Shown one piece after another: positions 22,238-33,978 of a DNA stretch of 64,000 nt. The DNA is from Tanypteryx hageni (taxonomy: Eukaryota; Arthropoda; Insecta; Odonata; Petaluridae), in the NCBI GenBank assembly GCA_028673005.1, contig CM054115.1:194502370-194566369 (forward strand), in the 5' to 3' direction. The notes under the pieces are model-generated. The model worked only from the letters and a program-made list of their open reading frames with translations. It did not search any database and was not told the origin of the DNA. How positions within the stretch are numbered: position 1 is the first letter of the stretch; each line of letters opens with the position of its first letter. Both the position numbers and the translations under genes were made by a program.

Positions 22238-24878
22238 CAGTATTTACCCAAATCCAAAAGGATTCCTCAATTGTAGGCTGTACAAACAAATAATACTTTA
22301 GGACCTAATGACATGTGATTCCTGCAAAAATTAAAAATTCCACAAACTTGCAGAAATTTTGATTAGGTCCCATAATTTTCTTGAATATCATAGGTCATTG
22401 AAATATCTCTCTTCATCATTGTTCTCATTCTAACTTTATCACTCCCAACTTTGTAAATAGACTACCACAAAACATCATCTTCTCTTCCATTCATGGCCTT
22501 GGATAAGAAGCACTTCTTAAGTGCATTCACTATTATGCACTTCTGGATTTATTTGTTGCCATGATGCCTTGATCCATTGGCAGATAATTGTAACAGTAGA
22601 TTTCCTTTTGGTGTTAGTGCAGGAATATCAAACTCATGGCCCCCATGGTATACTTCTATGATGGACCTAACCCTTGACGATTAATCTAGTATTTTTGAAC
22701 TGAATGAGTTTAAGGCCGCATCATAGGGTGCGTGTGACTTATTCCTTGTGGAAGAGGGAAATGGATATTCGAAGAACATGAAAGGTGTGGAGACAGGGAG
22801 AGTGGCTCATGGACTTGGTGCAGTGCCTTCATGTGACCCATGCACCAAAATGAGCTTGAGACCCATGTTAGAGGGTGGTCTCCACTCAATAACTACTCAG
22901 AATATAAAACCTTAAAACTATCTTTAAAAGGCTTGCTGACAGCAATACCAAGAACTTGAAACTGCGATATCATTCCTTCAGGTATTATTACAAGGCCAGT
23001 ATTCATTGCGTTGATTGAATCTTTAACTTCAGGAATTGTGTGTCCTTTGAATGCATCTGGTAAAAACATCCTTCTTTTTAGCATGTTTTCTTAAAAGAAA
23101 AATATTGCTTATATGAACCCACTGCCTGTCCATTTCTGGACAATTAACTTTTCTGTTTTAAGAGATATTTGTGAAATTATTTTTGAATTAGATACCTCTT
23201 ATAATGCTATTATATTTTCAATGATTAAACTTCCATAGTAGTTCATAGTTTTTATGCTAGATGGCTTCAAATTCGGAAAATTCAAAATTTTAAAGTGGTA
23301 TTGTAGCCAAACTACTGAAGCTACAGGAGTTAAGTTTTCACGGATGGGAAAATTCTAATGAGGATCTACATTCCAATGGTTCTTCCCAATCCTCATCAGA
23401 GGAGGCAAACCAGAACCCTGAAAAATTCAAAGAAAATGTGATTCCACCTCCTCCTTTACTTGATCTTAGTAGTGCTCCTGGTCTTCTATTCTGGATGATG
23501 TATAACCAATCACTCATAAGCTCTTTTGAAATCCATCCATTTCCAAGACATCTAACTATTATTCCAATAGGCAGTTGTTCCTTGGGAATTGTTTTTTGTT
23601 TAAGGAGAACATATGGTGGTAATTTTGATCTATCTGCTAAAACAGCCAACATTATTGCAACTCGCATTTGTTGTTACCAGTTGTTTTTGTCAGATTCTGC
23701 ACCTTTTTCCTTGACAGTGTAATTAGATACCATGTCAAAGAAAACTGGAGTTTCATCAGCATTACCTATTTGACTCAAAAGATAATTGTTAGTTTTTATA
23801 AATTTTTGACAGGCTATAAGTTACTCACTGAAGCCTGCAGGCAATTTTTGGCAAAATGAAGTTCTTTGGCATAAGGGAAAACTGTTTTGTTGCATCATTC
23901 TGACATACCAATCACTATTGGCCTTAAATTTCTATCATGGGATTTTTAGTCCACGAGCAATTTCTTGTGCTTGGAGTTTGATCATTTCATGCAAAACTGG
24001 CACTCTGCACTGTCTCTGAGTATGCACAAACTCAACCACTTGTTTTTCTACATCATGTATAAGAGATCACATTTTGGACCACTGAATAGTTTCCGAGTAG
24101 ATTTAACACTTTCAAGAGTTTCCATCTATGAACATTTGCTTCAGTGACATTGAATTCTCTACTGGCTTCACAGTTATTAGTTTCTTCTGTATAATTCATT
24201 ACTATCAGTTTAAAATTGGCATCATGGCAACTCCTAATTTCTTTTGATATCTTTTCCTTTGCTGATGTATCTCTTATCACTGTATGATTAGCCATTTTAA
24301 AGTTGAGTATGACGTATTTAAAATGAGTATAAGACAAAATCACAATTAGAGAATATATGGCTTAAACTGTTGAATGGAGAAATCCCGATGAATTACGATG
24401 ATGACACCAGGCAAATGCTATTAGTCAACAGAGAAGGGAAGTCTGATTCTCTTTTGGGAATCTTTCATGAACCATATATTCATTGAACATCGTTCTAAAA
24501 TAGAATTCAGTAGTTCTCCAGTTCATTAAAGAATATGTCATTTGTATGTATCTGGTATAAATTTCATACATACCTTGTCAGTATAGGAATAGTTTTTTCA
24601 TTGATTGAAATCGTTTATTACAAATTTTTCATTTTTGTTTAAGAATAAAAACTTTAAAAAATGTATTTTAAAAATTAATACTGTATTAATTGAAATCCAG
24701 ATCATAAGTATGCAATGAAAAATTTCAGTAGATACAATAATTTTATCTTAAGTTTCATTCATTGTAAAAGCATCAATTAAACATGTATCTTTACTTCATA
24801 TTTGAATATAAGATAACCATTGATTTTTGCAAGATGAAATTTGCCAAAAAACCTCCATTTGAATTCAAGTAAATATGG
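22238..24878 (-). mobile_element. pogo/Tigger element B
   Basis: The left end CAGTATTTACCCAAATCC (22238) and the complement of the right end CCATATTTACTTGAATTC (to 24878) align at about three quarters of positions. TA follows the right end, but the left flank reads CA. A decayed minus-strand transposase of a different pogo branch from element A fills the interior. Length is about 2.6 kb. Confidence 0.65.
22480..24295 (-). pseudogene. pogo-family transposase of element B
   Basis: Reading from ATG at 24295, the N-terminus shows DANFKLIVMNYTEETNNCEASREFNVTEANVHRWK in two halves, the psq/CENP-B-like HTH of the pogo group. The catalytic region follows in broken frames: a DETPVFFDM-like block (about 23740), MLAVLADRSKLPPYVLLKQ (23595-23650), GNGWISKELMSDWL, then DAFKGHTIPEVKDSINAM (23000-23055) and SQFQVLGIAVSKPFKD. 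A last conserved patch (ALKKCFLSKAMNG) lies at about 22500. Unrelated DNA appears between 23084 and 23400 and between about 22600 and 22870. Multiple stops and frameshifts inactivate it. Confidence 0.75.
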
Positions 24879-24933
24879 TACTTAGAATTTTGTTCCAATG
24901 AATTTCATTTAAACTTATTGAGTAAAGTGAATC

Positions 24934-24936
<3 letters not shown>

Positions 24937-25022
<86 letters not shown>
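24937..25022. repeat. (TA)43 microsatellite
   Basis: This is an uninterrupted run of 43 TA dinucleotides, expected to be highly length-variable and able to extrude as a cruciform. It lies 56 bp outside the right end of pogo element B. Confidence 0.98.
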
Positions 25023-25025
<3 letters not shown>

Positions 25026-25735
25026 ACATCCTGTTAGACAAATAATGAAAAACTGCAAAGCATGAATCACAATACCTGATGGTAGATCATGAGAAATAAA
25101 TGTAACTGGAATGAAATTAATTTTGTAATTCAGTTATGGCATTATTCTGTAATACATATTCCTTTGCCTTGTCATTATAAATCATTCCTACTTGAAGTTA
25201 ATAAAAGTAGACAATGCAATGCAAATGCTATGACAACCAATCAATAACAGTAAAAATTAAAAGTAATATGTTTTACTAAAAATTTCATGATTTTAACTTA
25301 TAAACTGCAATCCCATTATAGGAATGAACACATAAAGCATCCGTATAAATCATTTAAACTTGGTTTTTATCATTCTTAAGTTTCATTTATCATCATAAAA
25401 TTTAAGCGACCATCTTCACACTCAATAATCTTGAATACTAAATGTGATAACAATCAGAAGAACTAAGTAAAATGAGTGAAAACATTATCAGTTTCATACA
25501 GCAATATGAAGAAAGTTTTACAGTAAAAGTTAGAAATGCTAAATCCCTGGCTAATATTGAAATTATATACAAATACTGATCAAAATAAAGATAACATAAT
25601 TACATCACAGGTAACAATTTAAGAAATGGGGTGATGATGGCATTGAAAGAATCCTCCTAGGAAAGGAGTTTTCAACCTTGATTGCATATTTTGAAATGAT
25701 AAGGATATGAACAAAAAATCTGTATTAAAACATAT
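25023..25735. other. no gene recognised
   Basis: This is AT-rich unique-looking DNA without long frames, repeats or terminal motifs that I can identify. Confidence 0.4.
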
Positions 25736-25737
25736 TA

Positions 25738-26914
25738 CGCCCAGTCCCTAACTAACAAAATAGATGCATTCTTAAAAAAATTCATGTACGGTGGAATCGT
25801 GTTAGTCACACATGAATTTCTCATAAGAAATACTGTAAATGTGTTCCAGCATCCTACCTTGAGTGACATTTTTAATTTGATTCCTTTATTATAACTACAC
25901 CTTGGTTAATGCTTTGTGTTTGTCATTTGTTTATGTATATTTCATACATGTAATTCATTTTTACAGAAAATAAACGATGATAATGCAGATAGTTTTGTAG
26001 TGTTACTTCATTAAGACGTGTATCATGAATGATATCACATGTTCGTTCATTGTTCTCATAGCACTTACGTATATCTAGTTTTTGCTCTATTGATAACTTT
26101 TCTTGGTTTCTTACTCCCACCACCAATAAAATGTGAACCATAAACTCCAGCATATTTTTCGATGTAGATGATCGCCATTTTGAATCAGCTGCTCAACTGT
26201 TCACCATTTATTTGGCAGACATTATTTAGAAGATTTATAAAAATGATAATTTTAAGCAACAAATAGCTAAGAAATGAACATTTTTGTTTTAATACATGAA
26301 ATAATTTTTCAAAAGATAACATACGCCCTATAGAAAATTACAAAAATTGTAAAAGGAAATTTTTAAAACATTCAAGAACGGTATTTTTCTACATTGCAGT
26401 TTAAAAACCATGAAATCCCTCGCCTTCTGCATCAGACTCCATATAAATTGTCAAATTCATCCTCTGAAACAGATGTTAGGATAATGGACTCATTGTCATC
26501 TGCAATTAAAGTAGAGCAGATATAGATATCGAACAGACATTTGCCATCTTTCGATATAAAATTAATTAGAAGGTTAACAATTATTATTTAGTCATGACCA
26601 CTGCACTTATAAGATTTATTGAGTGAAAAAGTGACTCAATTTAAACGATGAATATATGTAAAAAAATCTATTTTTAGTCAAGAAATCGTCGTCGTCTAGT
26701 AGACCAGCATATATGGTAAGCATCCCACAAGAGCGGGCCAAAGATATCTAAACATGTTTCCATTTTCTAGATCTCTTCACAATCATAGAGAAGTCGTGGA
26801 GAAATTGTGTTAAACCAAACAACCAGTCGTGTTAGTCGAAAACCAGCCCTAATTTAAATACTGTGTTAAACTGAAATCGTGTTGGTAGAATTTGTGTTAG
26901 TCGGGGACTGGGTG
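25738..26914 (-). mobile_element. pogo/Tigger element C (internally deleted)
   Basis: The left end CGCCCAGTCCCTAACTAACA and the complement of the right end CACCCAGTCCCCGACTAACA match at 17 of 20 positions. TA flanks both ends (25736-25737 and 26915-26916). Additional GTGTTAGTC motifs occur inside both ends. At 1177 bp with only the N-terminal part of a transposase, it is a deleted derivative. Confidence 0.8.
25923..26175 (-). pseudogene. N-terminal HTH of a pogo/jerky-type transposase (element C)
   Basis: The minus strand encodes KLSIEQKLDIRKCYENNE and RTCDIIHDTRLNEVTLQNYL, a textbook CENP-B-type N-terminal helix-turn-helix. A likely start (ATGGCGATC) is at 26175, separated from this block by a frameshift near 26100. 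The second HTH and the DDE domain are absent. Such a fragment could at most bind element ends. I see no sign that it is expressed. Confidence 0.65.
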
Positions 26915-27390
26915 TACTAATGTATCTAAATTTCAGTAACAAAATTCTGAGTGATAAACTGCTATTAATAATACAATTAAAAAGAGTGTCTACTTCTTGT
27001 GTGGAAAAAGACCTATCAATATCTCAATAATTCACTTACCGTGATACAAGAAATAATTTTCTATCCCAATTACCCGTCATTCAAAATTGTAAAAATCACA
27101 GCCATTGATCCAAGAAGTCTTGCATAAAGATGAAGAAATCAGAAACATTATAATCTTAAATATTTTTGCATACCCTTTTAAATGCTGCATGTACTCCTAT
27201 GGTTGAAAATCCCTCTCCTAGGGCATTATTATGGCTTAGAAGGATTCATTCCACAGTATCACAAGGGATATTAATTATAATATCAAAATCATATACAGGA
27301 AAATTCCTAAACTTAATCCCTAATCTTAAATTATTCAGTCTACAAGACAGAAAACATGCATTTCAAGCCAATATTAAACAATAGTATGTG

Positions 27391-27429
27391 TGTGTATTTT
27401 TGGCTAATCAACCTCATGGATTATTATAG
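27391..27429 (-). repeat. short fragment of SINE family 1
   Basis: TTTTTGGCTAATCAACCTC and GGATTATTATAG match the 3' part of the SINE copies at 36013 and 59775. Only about 39 bp remain. The rest of 26917-27544 is AT-rich with no gene. Confidence 0.5.
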
Positions 27430-27544
27430 ATTAAACAATAGAATTTAAAAACAAATCCAAAGACCTCATATAGCTTAAGCATCCAAAACTATCATCTACC
27501 TGCTAACAAAAATTACAATAAAACAACTTGCAGAAGGGCTGAAA

Positions 27545-27550
27545 TTTATT
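27545..27550 (-). terminator. candidate polyadenylation signal of the PP2C-like gene
   Basis: AATAAA on the minus strand lies 52 bp downstream of the stop codon at 27603, giving a short 3' UTR. This is the first canonical signal after the stop. Usage is inferred, not shown. Confidence 0.45.
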
Positions 27551-27602
27551 ATTCCATTTCGACCACCACACCTAGCTTCCTATTTCAGCATAGACATTTC
27601 AC

Positions 27603-28420
27603 TCACAAACCAGTCTCAAATAACTCTGCTTCAGTTGTCTCCTTCACCTCAGTCATTTCCTCCACTTTGGGCAAGGTTCCCTCGTTGGTCCGCCCATCTA
27701 AACCACCTTTGGCCCCCTCTTCCGGTACCTTCTTTCTTTCCGCAACCTTATTTGAAGCCTCAGAAGTAGCAATATGCTCTACTCTTTTGGAATAGTCATC
27801 CTTCCTCAACTGCTTCTGCTCCCCTAAAGTCCGGTCCAGTGCCACCACCTTCCCTTTGATGTGATTTGCTTCCCCATTTTTCCACCCCAGTTCCTCCTCA
27901 AGGAAAACTGCTTTTGATCCATCATCATCCTCTTCACCCCTAAACTCTCCCACAACGTACGCAACCACCGAGGCATGATCTAATTTTCCTGGAACTGCTG
28001 CTAGCCTCTCACACACTTTTCTACGGCGCCCACGCTGCTCTGCCCTTCCAAAAGGGATGCTAGAAGAGCCTTCCCCCTCATCTGTATAGAGCTCTGGGTC
28101 CTCCAGAATGTGGCGCTTAGCAGCAGTGAGACGCGTGGCGAATTCCACAAGGCGGTGGCACAAGTCAACGGCATCTGGTCCACCATCTGACATACCCTCT
28201 CCAGAAACCCCATTTACCAGCAGGTCTTCCATTCGCAAGAGTGTAAGTGCATGCCTCTGATGTGCCTCAACCACCGGAAGCTTGTTTCGCCCAGGACCTG
28301 TCTCACCGACCATGTTGCCAGTTGACTTAGATGTTGGAATGGATCCTTCCCCATGGTTGCGAGACCCTCCAACTCCAGCCTTGGTGCTTTTTTTGGTTGA
28401 GTCTAATTTTCCTTCCGTTG
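27603..28420 (-). CDS. PP2C-like domain protein (CG9801-type), terminal exon C
   Basis: The frame opens after an AG acceptor at 28421-28422 with two bases (CA) that complete a phase-1 codon, matching the phase left by exon B. It encodes a Ser/Lys/Gly-rich linker, a helical block (LCHRLVEFATRLTAAKRHI, about 28110-28165), LEDPELYTDEG, a basic stretch (RGRRRKVCERL), then PGKLDHASVVAYVVGEF (about 27945-27995). The last motif occupies the place of the final metal-binding motif (DN.T) of PP2C phosphatases. A long acidic Glu/Lys-rich tail follows to the stop at 27603. Known: PP2C enzymes are Mn/Mg-dependent Ser/Thr phosphatases. Here the DN pair reads LDH, so activity may be altered. Codon use and lack of defects support a real exon. 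Direct continuity from exon B is inferred from phase. Confidence 0.82.
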
Positions 28421-28907
28421 CTACTCCATATGAAAAACATCAATCAAACAGCAAAATAATATGGCAATACAAGTCACTAAAGAAATCTGTGCTAAAATTT
28501 AAGCAGTCTAATGAAGGTGTTATAAATAGCTGAATTTGAATTTCTGTAGCTTCAGGTATATAGGTTATATAAGTCAGTTAGGTAAATAGATTTTACTAAA
28601 ATTCCAAGGAAATCTAGGTTATAAAAGTTAACAAACTAATTTGTAAATTTTTAACTATTTTTAACTGGACAGAAATAGTGAAATGCCAAAACATTGAATG
28701 CATTCATTTCTGTTTTGATATGTTTTGCTATATTCACTTTTAAAATAAAGTTATAGGCATTTTTGACCTCAAAACACATTTATCGAATTAATCTGGGAAA
28801 CTCCTCCAAAATTAAATGGAATATTCAATTTTCATTCCGTAATGCAACTCACACTTAAGTAAAACAAAGAGATTTTTATGAAAGTTGTTCAGGTGGAACT
28901 CAATATG
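28421..28907. other. intron sequence, no feature seen
   Basis: This is AT-rich intron of the PP2C-like gene between exon C and the 3' end of the LINE. Nothing recognisable is present. Confidence 0.5.
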
Positions 28908-31570
28908 GAATAATAATAATAATTTTATTAATCCAGAGATCATTACAATGATATAGGGCAAGTCAAAAAATAAAATAAAAATACAGAAACATACATATAG
29001 AAGGACAAGAAAAGGATTTGGAAAGCTAATCAATATATCTAAATATAAAAACATAAGAAAATTAAAATACAGTTTACAAGAGTATATACATTACAGCAAA
29101 AACGGTAATGACAAAAATAATTATATAAGACTCTAGCCTATTTGATGTCATTATTTAGGTATTCACTAATTGAGTAAAATAATTTACTAAGTAAGAAGGT
29201 TTTGAGTCTAGATTTAAATAATCCAGGCTCTTTAATATTCTTCAAGTCTTCTGGGAGTTTGTTGTATAGACGAGGACCAAGTGAATTAGGACCCATTTAT
29301 GCTTTCCTAGTTCTAGTAAAGGAAATATAAAGATTTTTAGATCCCCTGGTACCAAACTGATGGTAATCACAATTCTTTTCAAAATCACGTTTTTTTTAAT
29401 AAACAACAGTAAGGTAAGAATATATACACAGGGTATAGGGAGAATATTAAGACTACTAAATAAAGGATGGCATGGACTTCTGTATGATTCATTAGCCATT
29501 AGACGTAATACTTTTTTTTGTATCCTAAAGATTTTTATGGCAAGAGGGGATGACCCCCAAAAAATGATACTATAACTTATGTGAGAATAGTATTCTCCAT
29601 AGTAGAGGCTTAAGAGCACCTCCATGCTGACTGTGTGCCTAATATTTCGCAATAAAAAGCAGATTGAGCTAAGTTTACTCGCCAGGCTATTGATGTGGTT
29701 TTCTCATGTGATATGTGAATCAATTATTATGCCAAGAAAACTTGAACAATCGACAACCGGCATGGGTTTCCCTCCCATCTCCAGGACAGTATTTTCACAA
29801 TATTTATTTACATGAGAGAATTGAATCACTTGTGATTTATCTGCATTCAATTCGAGAAAATTATTTTGACACCACTGACTCAGTTGTTGAATAATTAATT
29901 TACTAATGCTTTTTAAATGGAGAGAGGTTTTTGCTGAGAGAAGGACATTTGTGTCATCAGCATATAAAATTACGTTAGCACCTGGTATTTGATTAAAACT
30001 GTTAGGGAGGTCGTTTATGTACCAAGCACCAAGAATGAAATAGGTCCGAGAACCAATCCCTGTGGAACCCCTATAGTCGCTATCCTTTCAGGTGAAACAT
30101 ATTTCACTCCATTTAAGTTAATTACTGTATGCAATAGTCTACTGCCAAGATATGATTTAATCCAGTTGTTGGCAACACCTCTTATTCCTAGCCTATCAAG
30201 TTTAATTAATAGTAGTTCATGGTTCATGTTATCAAAGGCTTTTGAAAAGTCAAAAGATAATCCAAGAGATTCCAATTTATTATCAAGTGCAGATAGAATG
30301 CAATTCACTGCATGAAAAATGGCAGTTGTTGTTGATTTATGCTGCCTAAAGCCATGTTGAAATGGAGATATTATTTTGAAAGATTCAAAGTATGCAATCA
30401 ATCGTTTATAAAAAACTATCTCAAAAATTTTAGCAAATTGGTTTAGGATTGAAATAGGACGATAGCAGTTAATGTCATGAATGTTTCCTTTCTTCTTATA
30501 AACAGGAACTAATTTGGAAGTTTTTAAGGATGATGGAAAAATACCAAGCCTTAAAGATTCATTTATAAGTAATAGGAGGGGAGATTCTATTGCCTTGTAG
30601 CAGTAGCTTATAATGGAAATTGGTATCTCATCCAGACCTGAACAGTGTTTAGAGCCAGAATTTTTTACGATAGATTCAAGTTCCTTTTCATCACTTGGGA
30701 AGAGAAACAGTGAATTGATAGAGTAAGGTATATTATTATAAGCATCAGCATTTAATGAATGGGTAATGGGCGGTTTGATAAAATGATCAATGAATTTAGA
30801 TGCTAAAATAGAAGGATCAGAAATAATCTTGTCTGTACTATCTTTAACTACAGGTATAGGGTGGTTTACACTTATGTTTTTGGATTCATTTATGATTTCC
30901 AATTTTCACCAGTTTCATTAACAGCAGTAGGCACTCTCCTGTTATTGCATGTTCGCTTTGCCTCGTTTATCATTTTACGATAATGCCTCTTAAGCATTCT
31001 GTATTCTATAAGTAACTCATCATTAACTGTTAGTTTGCAGAGGATATATAATTCTTTAAGGTAGAATGAGAGTTGTCTAATTTCCTTAGTTATCCACTCA
31101 TTGGATGGTTGTTTCTTATGGCCTTTTTTCTTGCAAATTGGAAATGCTAAATTAAAATAGAATATAAATTTATTGTAAAAGTAATTGAATTTACCCTCAA
31201 AAGTTTCATCATTGACTACTCCTCCCCAATCTTCGGATTCTAACATGGCCCTAAATGACAGCATATTAGTATCAGAAAATGAACGTTTATGATAGATAAC
31301 ATCTTTAGGGGTAACCCTGATATCAAATAAAGTTAAAATAGGAAAATGATCAGATATGTCTGATGTTATAACTTTGGTTTTAACAGACATGCTATCACTG
31401 TTGGATACAATATAATCAATGAGTGATTTAGAATGACATGTAACACGAGTAGGTCCATCATTAGCAACATATAAATTAAAAGTGTTTAAAAGAATAAGAA
31501 GATCATATTTACTATCATTATCTATCAACAGGTTACAATTGAAATCCACAGTAATAATTATAACTGACTT
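28908..31570 (-). mobile_element. 5'-truncated CR1/Jockey-type LINE
   Basis: The minus-strand element ends at its 3' side with GATCTCTGGATTAATAAA and then ATTATTATTATT (28912-28930), a simple-repeat tail typical of these LINEs. Coding similarity starts in the endonuclease at about 31560. The 5' end is missing. The element sits in the B-C intron in the same orientation as the host gene. Confidence 0.8.
29138..31560 (-). pseudogene. LINE ORF2: partial endonuclease and reverse transcriptase
   Basis: From the 5' side: DFNCNLL, TRVTCHSKSLIDYIVSN and SDHFPIL of the endonuclease C-terminal half (31549-31340), then, after a frameshift near 30895, the RT: GLDEIPISII, YRPISILNQFAKIFE, GFRQHKSTTTA, FDFSKAFDNMNHELL, GVPQGLVLGP (about 30045). 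A second frameshift near 30020 precedes YINDLPN, and YADDTNVLLS follows (about 29950). A TGA interrupts SHIT.ENHI at about 29715. The carboxy part (RIQKKVLRLM, FLLSKLFYSISEYLNNDIK) ends at a TAG at 29138. Two frameshifts and one stop inactivate it. The low damage suggests a moderately recent insertion. Clade placement is by motif style only. Confidence 0.82.
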
Positions 31571-32835
31571 AAGGTCTAAATTATATAAGGAATACAGGAG
31601 GAAACCATGGAATCACATTCAAATAAGATAACTTATATATTTCAGTTTTGTGGAACTCTATGATGAAAATATAAAAAAATTGTAGAAACAAATTTATTGA
31701 AAGACTTTGTACAAATTCCACTATGAAAAATAAGATTGGAAATGTGTACTCCATTTTGGAGTACACAGAGTTTCCAGATGCGTTCTTTAGGATTTATGTT
31801 ATCATGGCAAAAAACAAATATTAATAGCGTAGCCTATTGATATATCCGAAGCGACATCAAGGAAATATTAAATATGTGATATACTGTTTTATTTTATAAT
31901 CAGTAGAAATTAAGAGAACAATCAAAAATTATTTAAAACATAACTCAATTGAAATGAGCCGTAGTAGTCTTTAGATTTACATTAGATTTAGTAGTTAATT
32001 ATCCATTTTTTTCACTTACAAAAGCTTTGTGATTATGTAAGGAAAATAAACGTTCATTTCTTTGTGGTGGATAATCCATTTCCTTTCATTTACTATATGC
32101 AGTAGGCACACAAAATTAAATGTGTTTGTATTACATCTTGTTTACTCAAGTTGTTACGAAGATTGTTTTCGTTGACAAGAACCAAAAACGTTTTTAAGTT
32201 AATTACAACTTTCTCCTTTGGTTTTCTTGGAAACAGCTACTACTTTGATAAAAATGCATTGAACAAAACATTTTTATGACTAGTTCCACAAATATTGTTT
32301 GGAGACTAGGAATATTTTATAAGATAAGACTGAAAGTTCATTTTTTGCCACTAGTAAAGTGGCATTCCTGGTTAGGTTATGTAAATCATTTATATAATTT
32401 TATTTTTTCTTTGCCCTTATGTCTTAAATAACAAATTTCATGAACATCTGCTGAGTAGTTTCAGAGATTAAACATGCAGATAGATGGACGGCCGAGACAT
32501 GCCCATAAGGTGTTCCGCTATTATCACTTCACTGGTAATGAAAACCTAATAAGGAAGAAAATATACAGCTTCAAGACTTCCTAAATCCAGTTCGGCCCTG
32601 ATGTTGCAAGATTTCGGGTGTCCGATGGTATAAGTAAATAACAGATTAGGAATTTTTATTTTATATGGCAGAGGTCTCAAAGAAGCCACATGCAGTCTTC
32701 CAGTCCTAATACATAGTAATGTCCTCCCATTCCATTAACTCTACCATAATTAGGTGGAAGAGACAGCATTGGTAAGACAAATGTGGAATAACAAAGAAAT
32801 AAGAAACAATTCATAAATCTTATTAAAAACGAGCT
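31571..32835. other. intron sequence, no gene recognised
   Basis: This is mostly AT-rich. 32440-32520 (ATAGATGGACGGCC and neighbours) resembles the non-coding 3' region of RTE-type LINEs or their SINEs, but too weakly to assign. No long frame is present. Confidence 0.35.
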
Positions 32836-32916
32836 ATGTCATGTGTAATGCCATCATGCTCATGTATATGTACCACCAACAACATAAGATCCAGAGGGAG
32901 CGCACATGCATGCGTA

Positions 32917-33050
32917 TATGCACACACACACACATTTACATACCTGCACAGGTGCACGTATCACACTGAGAAATATTGCTACATTTTTATGGGAAGAATG
33001 AGAGGGGGAGGGAGACAGAGAGAGAGAGGGAGGAGAATGGGAGGGAGATA
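32917..33050. repeat. simple repeats: (CA)n and GA-rich tract
   Basis: A short CACACACACACACA run sits at about 32921-32936. A purine-only tract (GAGAGGGGGAGGGAGACAGA and similar) covers about 33000-33050. The short minus-strand frame here is an artefact of these repeats. Confidence 0.8.
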
Positions 33051-33065
33051 TAGGGATATGCTTTG

Positions 33066-33135
33066 ATTTTAATTTAACTAGTAGATTTCTGGCCCTATGT
33101 GCTGTGGAGAGAGTGCAAAAAATTTGACATATATA
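33066..33135 (-). repeat. interspersed repeat, inverted copy of 40657-40733
   Basis: The complement reads GTATATATATGTCAAAT, then CACAGCACATAGGGCCAGAA and TAGTTAAATT. The copy at 40657-40733 shares all three blocks. The family is unknown. The two copies are 7.5 kb apart in opposite orientation. Confidence 0.6.
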
Positions 33136-33154
33136 TACTGTCTGTATTATCATC

Positions 33155-33785
33155 ATGCTGCTGTCCAAAGACAGGTTTCAGCTGAATCGCTGCCTCCCTT
33201 TCTCTCTCTCCCCGGAAGCCTCTTTTATGCCTCTATTCCTGCTTTAAATTCTCTAATGTTCCTATTCTTTTTCTCCCTCTTCCTCTGCAAATTTTTCCTT
33301 CTAAGATCGTCCTTTGTAAACACTGTCTTCTCGATATATGCCCTATCCAATTTGCTTTTCTTTTCCTGATTGTTTTTATTAGCATCCTATCTTCTCCCAC
33401 CATTTCTAATACTTCTTCATTTCTCTTCCTCTCTGTCCATTTCACTTTCATCATCCTCCTCCATACCTAAAATTCAAAACTTTCTAAATATTTTTCCTTT
33501 CTCCTTACCATCCAAGTCTCTGTGCCATAAAGAGCTATGCTCCATGTGTAGCATTTTGGTAATTTCTTCCTTGTTTCTAAATTTATTTTCTTGCTTGTGA
33601 GAAGCTCCTTCTTCTTGTTAAATGCTGCTTTTGCCATTTCGACCCTACTTCTGATGTCTTGTGCACTGCTTCCATCTTGCGCTAAAATACTGCCAAGATA
33701 TTTGAAACTATTTACTTATTCCAATTTTTGGCCATTTACCATTACTGTCTGTATAACCATCCTAATCTTTAGACCTACAACATGC
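33155..33785 (-). pseudogene. RTE-type LINE C-terminal fragment
   Basis: From about 33775 the minus strand encodes VNSFKYLGSILAQDGSS, AFNKKKELLTSKK, ALYGTETWMVRRKE, VWRRMMKVKWTERKRNEEVL and KANWIGHI, the same C-terminal block as the LINE at 7847-11182 but from a diverged family. It ends with the LINE's 3' UTR (CTGTCTTTGGACAGCAGCA) and ATGATGATAAT at about 33155. Two TAA/TAG stops are visible. 5' truncation removed the endonuclease and RT core. Confidence 0.75.
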
Positions 33786-33904
33786 AGCGGTGAAATTCTA
33801 GCCCACAAGTGGTTAGAAGGTATCATTTGTATTCATGTTTTTCTTAAGATGATTATGTTGATTGCAATTGTATGCCCAGTAGATTTTATGAAATATGATT
33901 GAAC

Positions 33905-33978
33905 ATGATATAGAGAGGGCACGAAGATAGTTTTCTTAGATGTGGAGGGTGCAGTTTTGAAATGCTTGGAGACCACTG
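33905..33978. repeat. right end of a hAT element (Charlie-like)
   Basis: The complement begins CAGTGGTCTCCAAGCATTTC and then CTGCACCCTCCACATC, the style of hAT ends in which CAGTGGTTCTCAA is common. No matching left end was found nearby, so this is a fragment. Confidence 0.45.

Noticed and set aside
31640..31675. Target-site duplication of the 28.9-31.6 kb LINE (GTGGAACTC at both sides)
   Set aside because: GTGGAACTC occurs near 28892 and 31650 but is not directly adjacent to the 5' break, so it may be coincidence.
33001..33050. Polypurine tract as an LTR-retrotransposon signal
   Set aside because: It is a GA-rich simple repeat with no LTR start or pol gene beside it.
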